Shown here piece by piece: positions 1 to 11,534 of a DNA stretch of 64,000 nucleotides (position 1 is the first letter of the stretch; every line of letters begins with the position of its first letter). The DNA lies in NCBI GenBank assembly GCA_018873225.1, contig JAEILZ010000009.1, positions 1,231,501-1,295,500 on the forward strand, given 5' to 3'. The notes under the pieces were generated by a model. The model did no database searches. It was not told the origin of the DNA and saw nothing but the letters and a program-made list of their open reading frames with translations. Both the position numbers and the translations under genes were made by a program. The stretch comes from [Phialemoniopsis] sp. UDSM-2020 (taxonomy: Eukaryota; Ascomycota; Sordariomycetes; Thyridiales; Thyridiaceae).

Positions 1-198
1 CAGGAGATCTGCAAGTATATCGAGGCGGGCGCTATCATCTGTCTCTGCGGCAACAGTGGCAACATGCCCAAAGAGGTCCGCGAGGCTCTCACTGATGCTT
101 TGGTGCTGGGCGGCTTGTGCAAGGATGGTGCAACAGCACGAGCAGCTGCCAAGGACATCTTCAGCGACAAGCATCGCTATTGGGAGGAAACCTGGTAA
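1..198 (+). CDS. TAH18: NADPH-dependent diflavin oxidoreductase, C-terminal end (Tah18/NDOR1 type), partial
   Basis: The frame is open from base 1 and stops with TAA at 196-198, giving the last 65 residues. They contain a CGNSGNMPKEVREAL motif and end in YWEETW. This is the end of the NADPH-binding FNR-type domain; Tah18/NDOR1 proteins have a GNxxxMPxxVxEAL segment followed by a helix and a terminal aromatic-E-T-W. The family passes electrons from NADPH through FAD and FMN to Dre2 for cytosolic Fe-S cluster assembly. Other diflavin reductases (P450 reductase, sulfite reductase) share the fold but usually end differently. The FMN and FAD domains lie outside the window, so the assignment rests on the tail alone. 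Confidence 0.72.
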   Translation, partial: QEICKYIEAGAIICLCGNSGNMPKEVREALTDALVLGGLCKDGATARAAAKDIFSDKHRYWEETW

Positions 199-838
199 TT
201 GGAGACTATGGGCGCGGGACCTCATGGGAAAGATTACTGCAGGCAAGCTTTACCATTCTTGAATGCAGATGGTTTGGTAGTAAAGTTTTATCATGGTCAA
301 GAGCGAGAAAAGAAACTAGCGTTGTGTGAAGAGCGGTCGAATTTGTGGACGATGACGATGCTACGGGGCCTTGACTAGAGCAAATTGAAGAGTCTTTGAA
401 TCGACATGAGCTGCTACCTACACTGGCTTTTTCTGGTGCAATTTGTCAAAATCTCATATCTGCATGTATGATCGATGCCGTAGCTCAAGGCCACTAGCCC
501 CGATCTTGATGTATTTGTGTCTACTACAACAATAATATACAACTGTATCTCGTTCGTCAGATGGATCGTTGAAATGGCTCTTGGCCTTCAAGCTTTGTGC
601 GTCCTGTGAATCCAGCAGGGTATCATTACCATCCGTATCCCCTGTCCTTAGATCACACACATCTCCGGGCCGATGAATAAAGCCCTTTCCCTCTCTGAAC
701 CTGTGTACGCCGTGCTTAAAAAGTGAAAACAGTGATCTCCACCTGTACCTTTTAGTGTGTCATATCGCAAAATGAAATTTGCCCCGCGACTTCTGTAAAT
801 CCAAAAACCCTAAAGAAAAGTTTGGTATAATATGTGCC
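199..838. other. Intergenic region between convergent genes
   Basis: This stretch holds the 3' flanks of the Tah18-like gene (plus strand) and the mucin-like gene (minus strand). Only short, biased open frames occur and I see no gene, RNA or repeat. Confidence 0.6.
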
Positions 839-3193
839 TTAGAAGAGAAGACCCAAAACCCGAACGCCGATTGCTATGCATGTGAATACCAAGGAAAGGC
901 CCCAGGCGGGACGGACGGACGCCCCTGCGTCCTTTTTCGAGCTCGTCTGCTGCGCCTGGCCCGTGGCCGCGGCGGCCCCGGCCATCGGCGTGATGGTCAT
1001 GGTAGGGCCGAAGGGGTACGGCAGGGTCAGAGTCGAGATGACGACCCCCTCGGGCCCGATCGTGATCGTCTCCCCGCCGACGACCGTCGTCGTGACCGGG
1101 GCCCCGGGGCCGACGGTGTAGGTGATGTCGCGGATCACGACGATCGACACGCCGATCTCGGTGATGGTCGCGCCGCCGACGATCTCGTACTCGGTGTCGC
1201 TCATCTTGGCGCTCGGGCCCCCGACGGCCGTGCCGTGGAGCGTGACGCCCATGGGCCCGATGGTGAAGGTGTCGTCGTCGATCGCCGTGACCTTGGAGGA
1301 CGAGGGTCCGTAGGTGAATGTTCGGCCTTCTACCACCACGACCGACTGGCCGACGGCGGTGATGAGTTCGCCTCCTGCGATGAAGACCGATGTTGTGAGA
1401 GGTGACCTGGTCACGTTGATGGTCTTGGAAGCAACCTGGACCCCTTCGGGCCCGAGCGTGATGGTGTGGCCATGGATGACCGTCGTCGACATAGTCGCCG
1501 GGATGGTCATCGTAGTCCCGTCAATAATGGCTAGAGTCTTGTTGACAATCACAGTCAGCCCGTCGATTTCGGTGCTGACTGGCGTCGGAGCAAAGATGCC
1601 ACCGACAGAAGCTGGTCGCTCGATGGTCGTACCCAATCCAACGACCTCGCTAGGGTTGATCGTGAATACATTGCCGTCCACGGTGACGACCTGGCTTTCC
1701 GAGGCTGGACCGTTTGTGAACGTGTACGAGTCGATGATCACGGCCGTGGGCTTGATCGCCAAGGTCACCGGCCTCACGGGCTCAAAGTCGCCGCCGGGCA
1801 TTCCATCCCCGGCCGATCCAGACCCTCCGCCCGAGCCAGCATTGCCATTATTCGAACCCTGCGGCCCAGATTGCGATCCGCCGCCACCGCCGCCGCCGCC
1901 CCCTCCGCCATAGACCGGCGGGTTTTGCGAGCCTGAATCCCCTGGCCTGGCGGTTTCATGGGTGTTTTGTTGCTTCGTGTCGATGCCACCGTAGCCAGGC
2001 GTGGTGATGGTTGTAAATACAACGGCCGGGTTTTTCGCCGTAATGAGGATAATGGTCGGCTCTGTCAGCGAAGGCGCCACAGAGAAGGCAGGGCTTGTCG
2101 CTACCGGGATATAGCTATAAGTCGAGACCGTAGTCTCGCAGTACCTGTACTCGCTTGCCGTTCCGGTGGATGTACACCGAGACATGGTCATCTGCTGTGG
2201 GGCCTTTGCATCGATACATGAAGTCGTGGGTACTGATTCTGCCGGGTAAGGAGCGGTATATTTGCTGCGATCCGCGGTCCAAGTAATCGTCGATGTGTAT
2301 ATTATCGAGTAACTGGTTGCCGCGGCTTTGGTGGTGTCGGACGCCTGACAGAAACTGATTGAGGGGGCCGTCGGGTCCGTAATGGGTTGCCAACCACCAG
2401 TCCATGTCTCATTTGCAAATGAATGTGAAGAGTAGCCTAGTGTTGTGTTGGTATTCCTGGTCGTGTTATACCTGGTTCGACTGTAGGCATCTGAGATATT
2501 CTCTAGGTCCAAGGTTGTCATGGACGTGATAGTAGGCGGTATAGAAGTTGAGCCGGCACGGGTGAACGTCAAGGTTCCGGCAGAGGTAAGCCCGCTACCT
2601 GGCTGATTCGGTAGCTGAGGAGGTGAAGGTTTGGGTGATGGTATGATAGGAGGCGGTGCCCTCGTGACAGTGGGTTGGAAGGTTGCATTTGTTGAAGTTT
2701 GAGTATTTTGGGTATTGGCCCCGTCGGCCGGAGGAGCCAGTATCGCGGACCCTGAGTTCGGTCTCATCGAGGAGAGCGAGGGTTGCTGTGCGTTGGAGGG
2801 CACATCCTCGGTTCGAATTGTGGCCTCCCCTGATGCGAATGCAGGAGGATAAGGATACTCTTCTGAAGTCGGCGAGGGCGTGATCGCTGGCGCCGGTATC
2901 GCAAGGGCGGAGACCTTTTGCGGGAGTGAGGTTGGAGCTGACCTGAACGTTGGCGTGTCCGGTATTGACGAGGTAGGTTGTGAAATCTCAACCGACGGTG
3001 TTATACTGGGCGCTGGAATCGTCTCGGTACCATTTGCCCTCACAACCACTTTATGGAACCGACCTTTTCGTGCATCTGGGCGAAATGTCAGCAATTGAAA
3101 ATGTTCCAAGCAACTCTTTGGTATCAAAAACGCACCGCCTGGCGAAAACGCTGCTGCAAAGAGCAGCAGCGTGAACCGTACGGCCACCATCAC
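839..3193 (-). CDS. Mucin-like, repeat-containing, GPI-anchored surface protein
   Basis: A single open frame of 784 residues starts with a signal peptide (MMVAVRFTLLLFAAAF) and ends in a hydrophobic tail (GLSLVFTCIAIGVRVLGLLF) that suits a GPI-attachment signal. Residues about 30-270 are rich in Ser, Thr and Pro, as in heavily O-glycosylated stalks. A run of about 12 Gly lies near residues 428-439. From about residue 480 to 745 a degenerate module recurs, with cores such as TITLGPEGV, TFTIGPMGV, TYTVGPGAP and TITIGPEGV, each preceded by an IIDG/VVEG-like turn. Similar T-x-x-IGP-x-GV repeats occur in uncharacterised cell-surface proteins of filamentous ascomycetes. I infer an extracellular wall protein; no enzymatic domain is visible. 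The last third is far richer in GC than the first. The start could also be the second Met. Confidence 0.8.
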   Translation of the reverse strand: MMVAVRFTLLLFAAAFSPGGAFLIPKSCLEHFQLLTFRPDARKGRFHKVVVRANGTETIPAPSITPSVEISQPTSSIPDTPTFRSAPTSLPQKVSALAIPAPAITPSPTSEEYPYPPAFASGEATIRTEDVPSNAQQPSLSSMRPNSGSAILAPPADGANTQNTQTSTNATFQPTVTRAPPPIIPSPKPSPPQLPNQPGSGLTSAGTLTFTRAGSTSIPPTITSMTTLDLENISDAYSRTRYNTTRNTNTTLGYSSHSFANETWTGGWQPITDPTAPSISFCQASDTTKAAATSYSIIYTSTITWTADRSKYTAPYPAESVPTTSCIDAKAPQQMTMSRCTSTGTASEYRYCETTVSTYSYIPVATSPAFSVAPSLTEPTIILITAKNPAVVFTTITTPGYGGIDTKQQNTHETARPGDSGSQNPPVYGGGGGGGGGGGSQSGPQGSNNGNAGSGGGSGSAGDGMPGGDFEPVRPVTLAIKPTAVIIDSYTFTNGPASESQVVTVDGNVFTINPSEVVGLGTTIERPASVGGIFAPTPVSTEIDGLTVIVNKTLAIIDGTTMTIPATMSTTVIHGHTITLGPEGVQVASKTINVTRSPLTTSVFIAGGELITAVGQSVVVVEGRTFTYGPSSSKVTAIDDDTFTIGPMGVTLHGTAVGGPSAKMSDTEYEIVGGATITEIGVSIVVIRDITYTVGPGAPVTTTVVGGETITIGPEGVVISTLTLPYPFGPTMTITPMAGAAAATGQAQQTSSKKDAGASVRPAWGLSLVFTCIAIGVRVLGLLF
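1873..1910 (-). repeat. Poly-glycine codon run
   Basis: GGC/GGA/GGG codons, read on the minus strand, encode about 12 consecutive Gly inside the surface protein, followed by SQSGPQG. It probably forms a flexible linker between the Ser/Thr-rich stalk and the repeat region, and its length may vary between strains. Confidence 0.75.
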
Positions 3194-6100
3194 TTGGGGA
3201 ATGTGGCCCGGTGGCAGCCACCCGAGAGTTCGGTTCGCTAGTATTTGGTAGTCCAGGTCTGAGACATCTGGAATGGCGTCTGAGAAATCCCCTGCACTTG
3301 TTGACTCGTCGACGGCCTCGTCTGGAAATCCTTTTTTACATGGAGGATAAAAAAGACTCCAAAACCCAGGGCAACTCGGGTTGTGGCATCAACAATGGGT
3401 GGGTGTATCTCGACTAGGAAGGAAACGGACACCACGAGGGGTTAATATCAGATCAAGCAGCAGGTCTTAATTGAGCCAAGGACATAGAAATTTCCGTGCA
3501 ACCCATGCCACTTTATCTGGTCTGGCTTGTCTGGTCCCTGTCCGCAGCCAGCATGGCCGGGGCGGGCTGCTGGGGTGGTGGGACTCTGGGTCAAGAAAGT
3601 CGACAGGCGAGTGGCCACGCCGCACGCCGTCTCTGCCTCCTACGGAGTACCTGGCCCTCCTAGCAGGGGTGGGCAGCTTTAACATGGCTAATCAGGCCGT
3701 GGGTCGTCTTCATTTCAGACTGCTGAGAACAAGGCAGGGGAGAAAAGAAGAAAGATCCGGGAGTGATTAGCGTGCGTGGTGGGTGGCAGCCATCGATCTC
3801 GAAGTGGAAAAGCCCGGGCTAGGCTGGTGGGACCCCTTGTTCATCCGAATGGCCGGGGCCTGGGATAAGCACAGCAGGACGGAGCAGCAGATCCAGGGGC
3901 ACGTCAGAGGCCCACCCTGGTCTCTCCATGGTCTCCAGTTGAGAAGGGCTCCTCACTCCTCGGTGTGCTGCTGCACGAGGGCAGGTGTCTCGCGTAGCGG
4001 TCTTGGTCTTTGGTGGCCCGCCGGGTGGATTGGCAACTGGACACCCACCCCCGACGCCGCGTCGACGGGACTTGGTCAATGTGGTACGATGATGATGATC
4101 CTCATGTCCCGTTAGCCAGCGCCGTGACGGGATGAAAAACCGTTCGCCGGCATCGTCTTCCATTCTTCATTCCCGAGACATGACGGTTCAGCCGCAAGAG
4201 CAGCTGTACCACCAATACTAGCCACGCCACCGTTGTAATAGCGAGATAAAGGCGCCATGTATGGTCCGACCATGTGCGACTTGAACTGGGACTTGGTCCT
4301 GTCTTGCGTGACGCATATGCCAGACGTGCAACAAGCAATTCAGGGACTTTTAAGCAATCATTGGTGATTGCAAGCCATGGGAGATTGACTTTTTACAAGT
4401 GTAGGTTTAGCGGCCAGTTGCCCTGCTTTAGTGAGAGCTAGGTATCTCGTCGTGCTAGTCGACACACATGTCAGCTCCCTGTAGGATCCATCAATGGATG
4501 CATGGATGTTCAATGTTCACGATGAGCGATCAGGGGTAAACCGACGCTAGCATATCACTGTCAGACTGGAGATTCGACTTTTGCTGAGATACAACCCGTA
4601 ATTCGTCTTCCTTTCATCGAGGATCTTCATGACCCCCAAGATGCCTGCTCCACTGGGCCTCCTTACCTGGCCCGAGCCACAGTCACTGCCGCCCATTGCC
4701 GCGTCCAAGTGCGCTCCCAAAAGCAATGGTGGTGAAGTCTACGTATTGTACGGTAGTCACCTGGGTCTCTTATCCGGTATTAGAGTTCACCACGGGCGGG
4801 AGGCAAGTCTTGCCGTCCCACACATGGCGTCCCTTGATCGGTCCGTCTCGCCAGCCTGCCTACATGGCCTCCGAGCCAGCAGCCACTTGTCTGTCAGCAC
4901 TCCGGCGCGCGTCTCATGGCGCCCAAACTACCATTGAATATTCCGCGATGTCATGACGGTCGCCAAGCTTTCTCACGGTCAATCTTGCAAACTGGCGCCC
5001 AGCCATAAGCTTCTTCTGTCTTGTTGGTGTTTTTATCTGGCAGGGCTCATGAGACCTGCTCAATTTGGCATTTCCAAAGGATGCAGTATTTCATCAAACC
5101 CCAGCCCCAATAGGTATGTCAATTAATACGAGGTTTCACAGGTTTTTGATGGCTTTGCTGGACTGCCGATCCGTGTCGCATAGCGCTGACACCACCACCA
5201 TGGTGATGGTGGCCGGCACCTGCGAGCGAATGGTGTTATCACGCAGCCTACGTACCCCTTGCTGCTTCTCTGCACTGGGCCTCCTGCAAACGTCGCAAGG
5301 GATACATACCTGTCATTGTTGTTGCCAAGAGTAAGCGGGGGGGAGGACTAAACGGCCCTTGCGAACCGGGAAATGCCTCCTACTCCGCAGAAATGTACGT
5401 CCAAGTAGAGACGTGAACGAATCAGCAAAGCGACATCTCTACCCCTTCATCAGCTTGCGACGAACCGCGTGTGGCAAGTTCATTGGAAGAGATGAGAGAG
5501 ATTGCTGGTTCCGCTCTCTCACTCCGAGATCATCTACAAAGTCATCTGGTCTTGCAGGGCTAGAAGCTTGAAACCCCTGAACTGGGTTCTCCGCAAAGCC
5601 ACTTCGTCTTAGCGTGATGGCAGGCCCACTGCGAAACGGCACATACGGTACGTACATACAGTAAGTAACGAGGTCCATGTCGAATCCTCTCGCGAACCAG
5701 GGGCGGCCATTAACCGTAATGAGTCGAACAATGGCCAATGCTGCCCCCTGCTACATAGAGGAGCCCGGCATTTCTAGAGAGTTTTCGTTATTTCCCTCTA
5801 CCGTTCCTCAGATTCGCGAATTCCCTTTGATTGAGCCAGCAATGGCTACAGGACGCATGAACACCAAAGCATGTCTGGTGTTGTTGGTGGTCCATCTTAG
5901 AACTCCAATCAAGGTTTACCAGAAAATGGGAGCCGACTCGCTTCTTCCGTCTACATGGTTCTTGCCCAGCAGAAGGCATGGAATACCGGCCTTCCTTGTC
6001 ATGTAGGTAGTTGAGGTCGGGCATTCGGGCCACGCCTCTGTTTTCCATCTGAGAACAACGGGCATGCGCTGGCCCACAGCCTGTCGCCGCCCTTGCGTGC

Positions 6101-8686
6101 TCGCTCTGCCGTCTGAAGCGGACAGCCGTGGGATGACGAGTTTCTACACGGCATTTCTGGTCATGCTCGACATCCAGAGAGCCCAAATGGTGACCCAGCC
6201 CCGGCAGGTGCTCTTGGCAACACGGAAACAACCAAGGTGACTAGCCAATCATTCAAGTCAACAAGCGAACAACCTGCCCAAAACCAAGGCAGGATCCGAT
6301 CCTCCTTGACAACATTGTCCCGACTGCAGCGCTGAATTACTGAGTACTCACTCAGCCCTCATTCCTCGAATTGCAGATAGGTGACTGCATCAAAAAGAGT
6401 CTGGTCGATTGGCCCATCTCCCTGGCTGTTTGAGAGTGCTACCGCGCAGATGGGTGAGTCTTCCAAACGCGCGCGCCGCATCGCGACATTGTGGACGAAT
6501 TGCCATGTGGCATGGTAGGATTCAGCAAAGTCCTCAGACAATGCCTGGCGACTGAGGACCACGCGGGACAACATCCCGAGCTTGCCTAGCAGTTTATGAT
6601 TTGTGATTGATGATGTCGGGTTGACATTCGCCTCTTTGGGGAGTGTTGTATGCAACCTAGACTTTGCTCCGCAGCACTCAAAATGGCGAGCTGTGCGAAT
6701 CCCGACCTCCAGAAAGACGAGACAACATTGATAACTTACTCACCAGCCCCTCGAGACTCTTTGAAGAACAAAGTATTCAAGCTGCCCACAAAGACGGCCA
6801 CTGAGTGTTGCGCAGTATTCAGACTGATCTGGTACCTAGTTTGGTGCATCTCCGGAGGGTGCTTGTTTACCGGCAAAATAGCTGCCTCCTTGGATTTTAC
6901 CCAGAGTGCTCTAGAGCACTTGGGATATATTGCTCTGCCGTCCTCGCCCCCTCCCACCTTCGGACCCAGGTCGTCAGAGGATCCTCGCCAGTCTACCTTC
7001 GTCCCCATGGTGTGAGGCCAGACCACTAGCCCGGTCCAATGATTGGCCCTGCATTTTGGCATCATGGAGGGCAATATATTTCCTCCGTCGCCCATGCCAA
7101 CCCTTCGCAGTTGTTGCAGAGTGCGGGTCCCGCCATTGCGACGACGCCACGCTTGCCCGCGATTCTGGGAACGGCCCTGTCAGGCCATGTACAACCCCTA
7201 CTTTAGCTTTGGGGAAAGTTACCGCCTCCCGAACGGACCTCGCTGGAAGGGACCTTGCCGAAGGACTAGACTATCAACAGAGGGAGAGATGGAGAGCCGC
7301 CCTTCCGGTTCTACTCTGTCCAGCAAATCGGAAGAAGAGGTGAGATACCTGATATGAAGGGATATCGGAGCTATTCACAGCAACGACGCTTGCCGCACAC
7401 GGGTCTATGAGGACACAGAGATTAATGGGTTGACGAGGTGTCTGCTTGACTGACCGGTTATCATTCTCCACGCACTCAACACCTCTATCTAGACCTTTGG
7501 TGAACTACCTTATGTCGCGTCATGACATGACCGGCAAACGAGGGACAAGATGTTTTTGCTGGGATGTGCGCATACGGCACCAGACGCTGACTCTCCTCTT
7601 ATTTGGCGTGTCTTTCACAGAAGCTCTCAAGGGCACCGTCTCTCGTAAAACCTAGCTTAATTGATATAAGGTGACCTCAGCGGCTTTCCTGTCAAGGTCG
7701 AGATCCTACATGATAGCCGATCGAGTCGTCAAGGTCCTGACTCGCCATGTCGCCTTCCAAACCCTATTCACTCTGTTGGCACCCAGCCCGAGACGTCGGC
7801 TCCATTAGTTCCCGCTAAGCTCGCGATAGACTCAGGGCTGGCCGGGGCAACAGAGCCTCGATGTCTATGGTCCCCAGAGCAGAGGTCACCCCAGAGGGAT
7901 TTCTCATGAGGTATACATGGGGTACTTGATAGCATTGGCTCTGCATCGAGGGACTAACCCACCACTTTTATGAGTAAAGAGAAGGCTCGTGGATCGAGAA
8001 GATTGGGACCTATCTAGATAAAGCATAATAGTAGCCAAAGTCAACGCAAACAAACACACAAGGGCGTCATTCTCTGACACTTGTGCGATGGGGTTCTTTT
8101 TATCATGTGAACAAATCCGTGGATTGCAGACGGAGGCAATTAAGATTTTGTGTGCATGTATGTACTTTAGTTCGTACGGCCACTTACGAGGTTGAGTTAG
8201 TCAAGAAAGCACCCCATGAGATCCCGGCAAAAGCCCCTCCCCAAGCAACAGGCACTACGTAGACTTGCCAAGAAGACGGCGTCGCCGCTCTGAGCGTATT
8301 AGATCACGCCGGAAAAGCTAGAGCCCAGTCCAGCCAGAGTCCAGCCAGTCAAGCCAGTCCCGCGCCCCCAGCCCAGTCGATCGCCCGCTAATCTTGCCTT
8401 TCCCCTCTCTGAAATCTTATGAGAGCACGGCCGCTGATTATCCTCCCTCGACTGGACTGGGAAACCAGGAGTTGTCTTTGCCTTCACCCACAACTTCAAC
8501 CCCCGACAACAAGGCCACCGCGCGCCCAATTCGTCCTCATCGCAGCCCGGCGAGCGACGACCGCTTCGAATGGACACTCTCTAGACTCTCCCGGATGTCC
8601 TGACGACTCTCATCTGGTCAACGCGCGCCTGCGTGCTCCTCCCGACATAGCGAGGAAACCCCGTTCTGGGTCAGCATACCGACAAA
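3194..8686. other. 5.5 kb gene-free stretch between divergent genes
   Basis: It separates the 5' ends of the mucin-like gene (minus) and the protease-like gene (plus), so both promoters lie here. The open frames are short, overlap in several frames and have no recognisable protein signature. I saw no transposon termini, tRNA or long repeat. It may hold non-coding RNA or regulatory sequence; nothing in the bases shows which. Confidence 0.55.
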
Positions 8687-11534
8687 ATGTGGTGGACTCT
8701 CATGACGGCCGTGATCTTGGGCGACCTCCTTCACAACACGCCATTCCACGTTGATGCTGCAAGCGCGTTTCCGCTTGTCGCGGGTCCCAACTGGTACGCG
8801 ACCGTGGTTTCGAGATGTGATCCGGTTCCCTACAAATTCTAACTCGCCGTTTGCTCTTAGGCTCGGTATCGATGGTTCTTGGTCCACATTCGACGTCCAG
8901 GTTGGGACGAATACTATACAGACGCTCTCCCTCACCGTCAGCACTGCTTTGTCCGAGATATGGATTATCGAGAATACTGGCTGCAGTGCGAGTAAGTTCT
9001 CTCCTTGTCTCCTTATGTCCATATATATATCCCTGGCGCCGCGCCATCATTGCATCATGTAGAGGAGCATGTGAGAACATTGGCTGACACATGTCTTAGG
9101 TCCCCTTTGCACTGCAGCAAGAGGTGGAACGTTCAACATCTACACTTCAAGCAGCTGGCAATCATTAGGGACATGGCAACTTGGACTCCCAGATCTTGGC
9201 TTGGGTGGGAATGGCGATTATGGCATGGAGGGCGTCGCCTTCAACAACCGGGTTGATGGAGCCGGCAAAACGCTCATGGTCGATGGCGCCTTGGTTGCCG
9301 CTCTCAATGACACCAACTACTACACAGGATTCATCGGTCTTGGCGCAACGCAGGGAAGCTTTGGCGACAAGGTCGTCAACCCTCTTATTTCGCAGCTTGC
9401 AGAGTCGTATGGCGAGATTCCAAGCCACAGCTACGGTTATACCGCTGGGGCACAATACAGTAAGTCGCGCACCATCTAAGCATCGTCTCCTGCTCCTCAT
9501 CTTGCTGACGGCTCTTACTTTCAAGCCAGCGATAATGGCACACCTGCCTCCCTTGTTCTGGGTGGCTACGATGCCAATCGCTTTTTGCCGCACAGCACTA
9601 CTTTTAGCATGGCTCCCACGACGCGCATCCCGCAGGCGTTGATCCGAGGCATCGTGGCCACCGTTCCCTCCACTGAAAATGCGCCCACCAAATGGCAGTC
9701 CACGTCCCAAATCATGCTGAACATGAACGAGTCAATTACAGCAACAATTGATACTTCAACGCCGTATTTGTGGCTTCCCCAGGTCATCTGCGATCGCTTC
9801 GCGGAGAGCTTTGGCCTCACCTGGAACGAGTCGTTCGGCTTGTATACCTTCAAGGACGACCAAACTTACAACGATTTCTTGACCGGGGCGACCTCGCTCT
9901 CGCTGACCTTTGTTCTGTCAAGCATCGACAATATGGACAATTTTGGGACCCCCTGGGACACTGCTGGGGTTGTCAACATCACCATTTCGTCCAAGGCCTT
10001 TGCTCTTGCTCTAGGCTATCCATTCAGCCCACTCATCAAATATGGAGACCCTCGGGTTGCCTACTTTCCGTTGAGACGTGCCAACGATCGCACAAATGGG
10101 GGTCAGGTTATCATTGGGCGTGCGTTCATGCAAGAGGCTTATCTCATCACGAAGTACGACGAACAGGTGTTCTCCTTGCACCAAGCCGTATTCCCAGACA
10201 ACCCGCGAAGCAACATGAGCATCAAAGATATCGAGAGAGCACCAGGCAGCCCGTTCCCCGCCTACTCTGGCCCGTCAAACGAGGGAGGTGGATTATCCAA
10301 GGGTGCCACAGCCGGCATTGTGATAGCAGCTTTTGTCACGGGCAGTGCGATTGGCCTCACCATTTGGTGCTGTTGCAGGAGAAGGAGAAGAAGAGACGCG
10401 CAGAGAGGCACATCGTCGCATAGCGGAGATGAAGCCAAGGATACAGGATCCTCCGTGGGATCGGACCCGCCAAGCAGCCCCCTCGAGCGGATCTTCTCTT
10501 TCATTATCAAGCGCAAGAAATCGAGGAAACCAGTCGCCCACGAGGTGTCTGGAGATAAGGACCAGCCTGTCGAGGTTGGTGCCGATGGATCACATCAGAT
10601 TCACGAGCTTCCCGTCCCCCCTGAACCCGTAGAGCTGGACAGCGCGAATGACGCTAGTTTCGGCGACGACACCACGGAGTTGGGAACAGAGGGGTCTGAG
10701 AATCTCAGCCCGTACGAGATTGCCCGGCGCAAGATGTTCCGGCAACTCCAGGGGCCAGTGCCGACGTATACCGCGACTCAGGAGACGATTCATTCTGATG
10801 AGAAAACTGAGCAAGACGTCAGCCCCGTCGCTCATTATCGACCAGCAGAGGATGCATCGCCAGTATCGGCGCCCTCAGACGGGCACAACACTTCATTACC
10901 CACCACTCTTCCATCTCCCATGACCCCTCGCGGGGACTGGACAAACCGCTTTGACCTGCCATCTCCGATGACGGTGGCGCCTCCGGTCCCCTCCCCATTG
11001 TTGCCCCACGGCAGCAACTCAGATCCAAGCTCTACATACTCAGCTCGTGAACCACACTCTCCATCGTCCCCCCGAAGTCATGGACCCACGTCGACGAGCG
11101 GGTCCTCGTCCTCGAGAGGTGACACTAATTCTGCGGCCATACCGTACCAAAGAACACCGATCGACCCGAGCCGGGTCATCTGCCTGGGTCCTCTCCCTGA
11201 CAATGTCCAGCTACCGCAGCACCAGTCATCTCTTCCCTCAACGCCTCGCCGGCTGGATACGGACTGCGACCACGTCAATCCGGAGGCAAACAGGAGTTCT
11301 GAGCCTTCTGAGCCTTCCCCAGTCTCAGCAACACGAAGGTCGACAGACACTCTGGGTAGTAATTTCACCGTGGACGAGGAGCTTCATGCTCATCAAGGAG
11401 ATGGGGGACACCAAGGACACAATCCGAAGCCCGAGGACAACTCAAACGGGGCTGGGCGGATTGACGCTGGCTCAGAGCTTATTCACGTGCCACAACTGGC
11501 GCACCGGCGATATAGTTGGGAAGAAGAGAGGTGA
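8687..11534 (+). CDS. Single-pass membrane aspartic-protease-like protein (A1 fold, degenerate active site)
   Basis: The four-exon model is 8687-8793, 8861-8991, 9100-9459 and 9526-11534; every join is GT-AG and the total is 869 codons (868 residues). A hydrophobic N-terminus suggests a signal peptide. Residues about 36-450 follow the pepsin A1 fold: LGLPDLGLGGNGDYG, FIGLGATQGSFGDKVVNPL and SLVLGGYDANRF are typical. Where the first catalytic DTGS should be, the sequence reads VSTALSEIW (residues 62-70), so that Asp is Ser63. The second motif reads IDTSTPYLW, with Asp275 kept but Gly replaced by Ser. Peptidase activity is therefore doubtful. One transmembrane segment (about 460-482) is followed by a CCCRRRRRR stop-transfer stretch and a cytoplasmic tail of about 380 residues rich in Ser, Pro, Thr and acidic residues. 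I infer an extracellular binding or sensing domain tethered to a cytoplasmic tail. Confidence 0.85.

Noticed and set aside
4102..4338. 78-codon minus-strand frame with a hydrophobic segment
   Set aside because: A single hydrophobic stretch in a short frame is weak evidence; no splice partners or family match could be seen.
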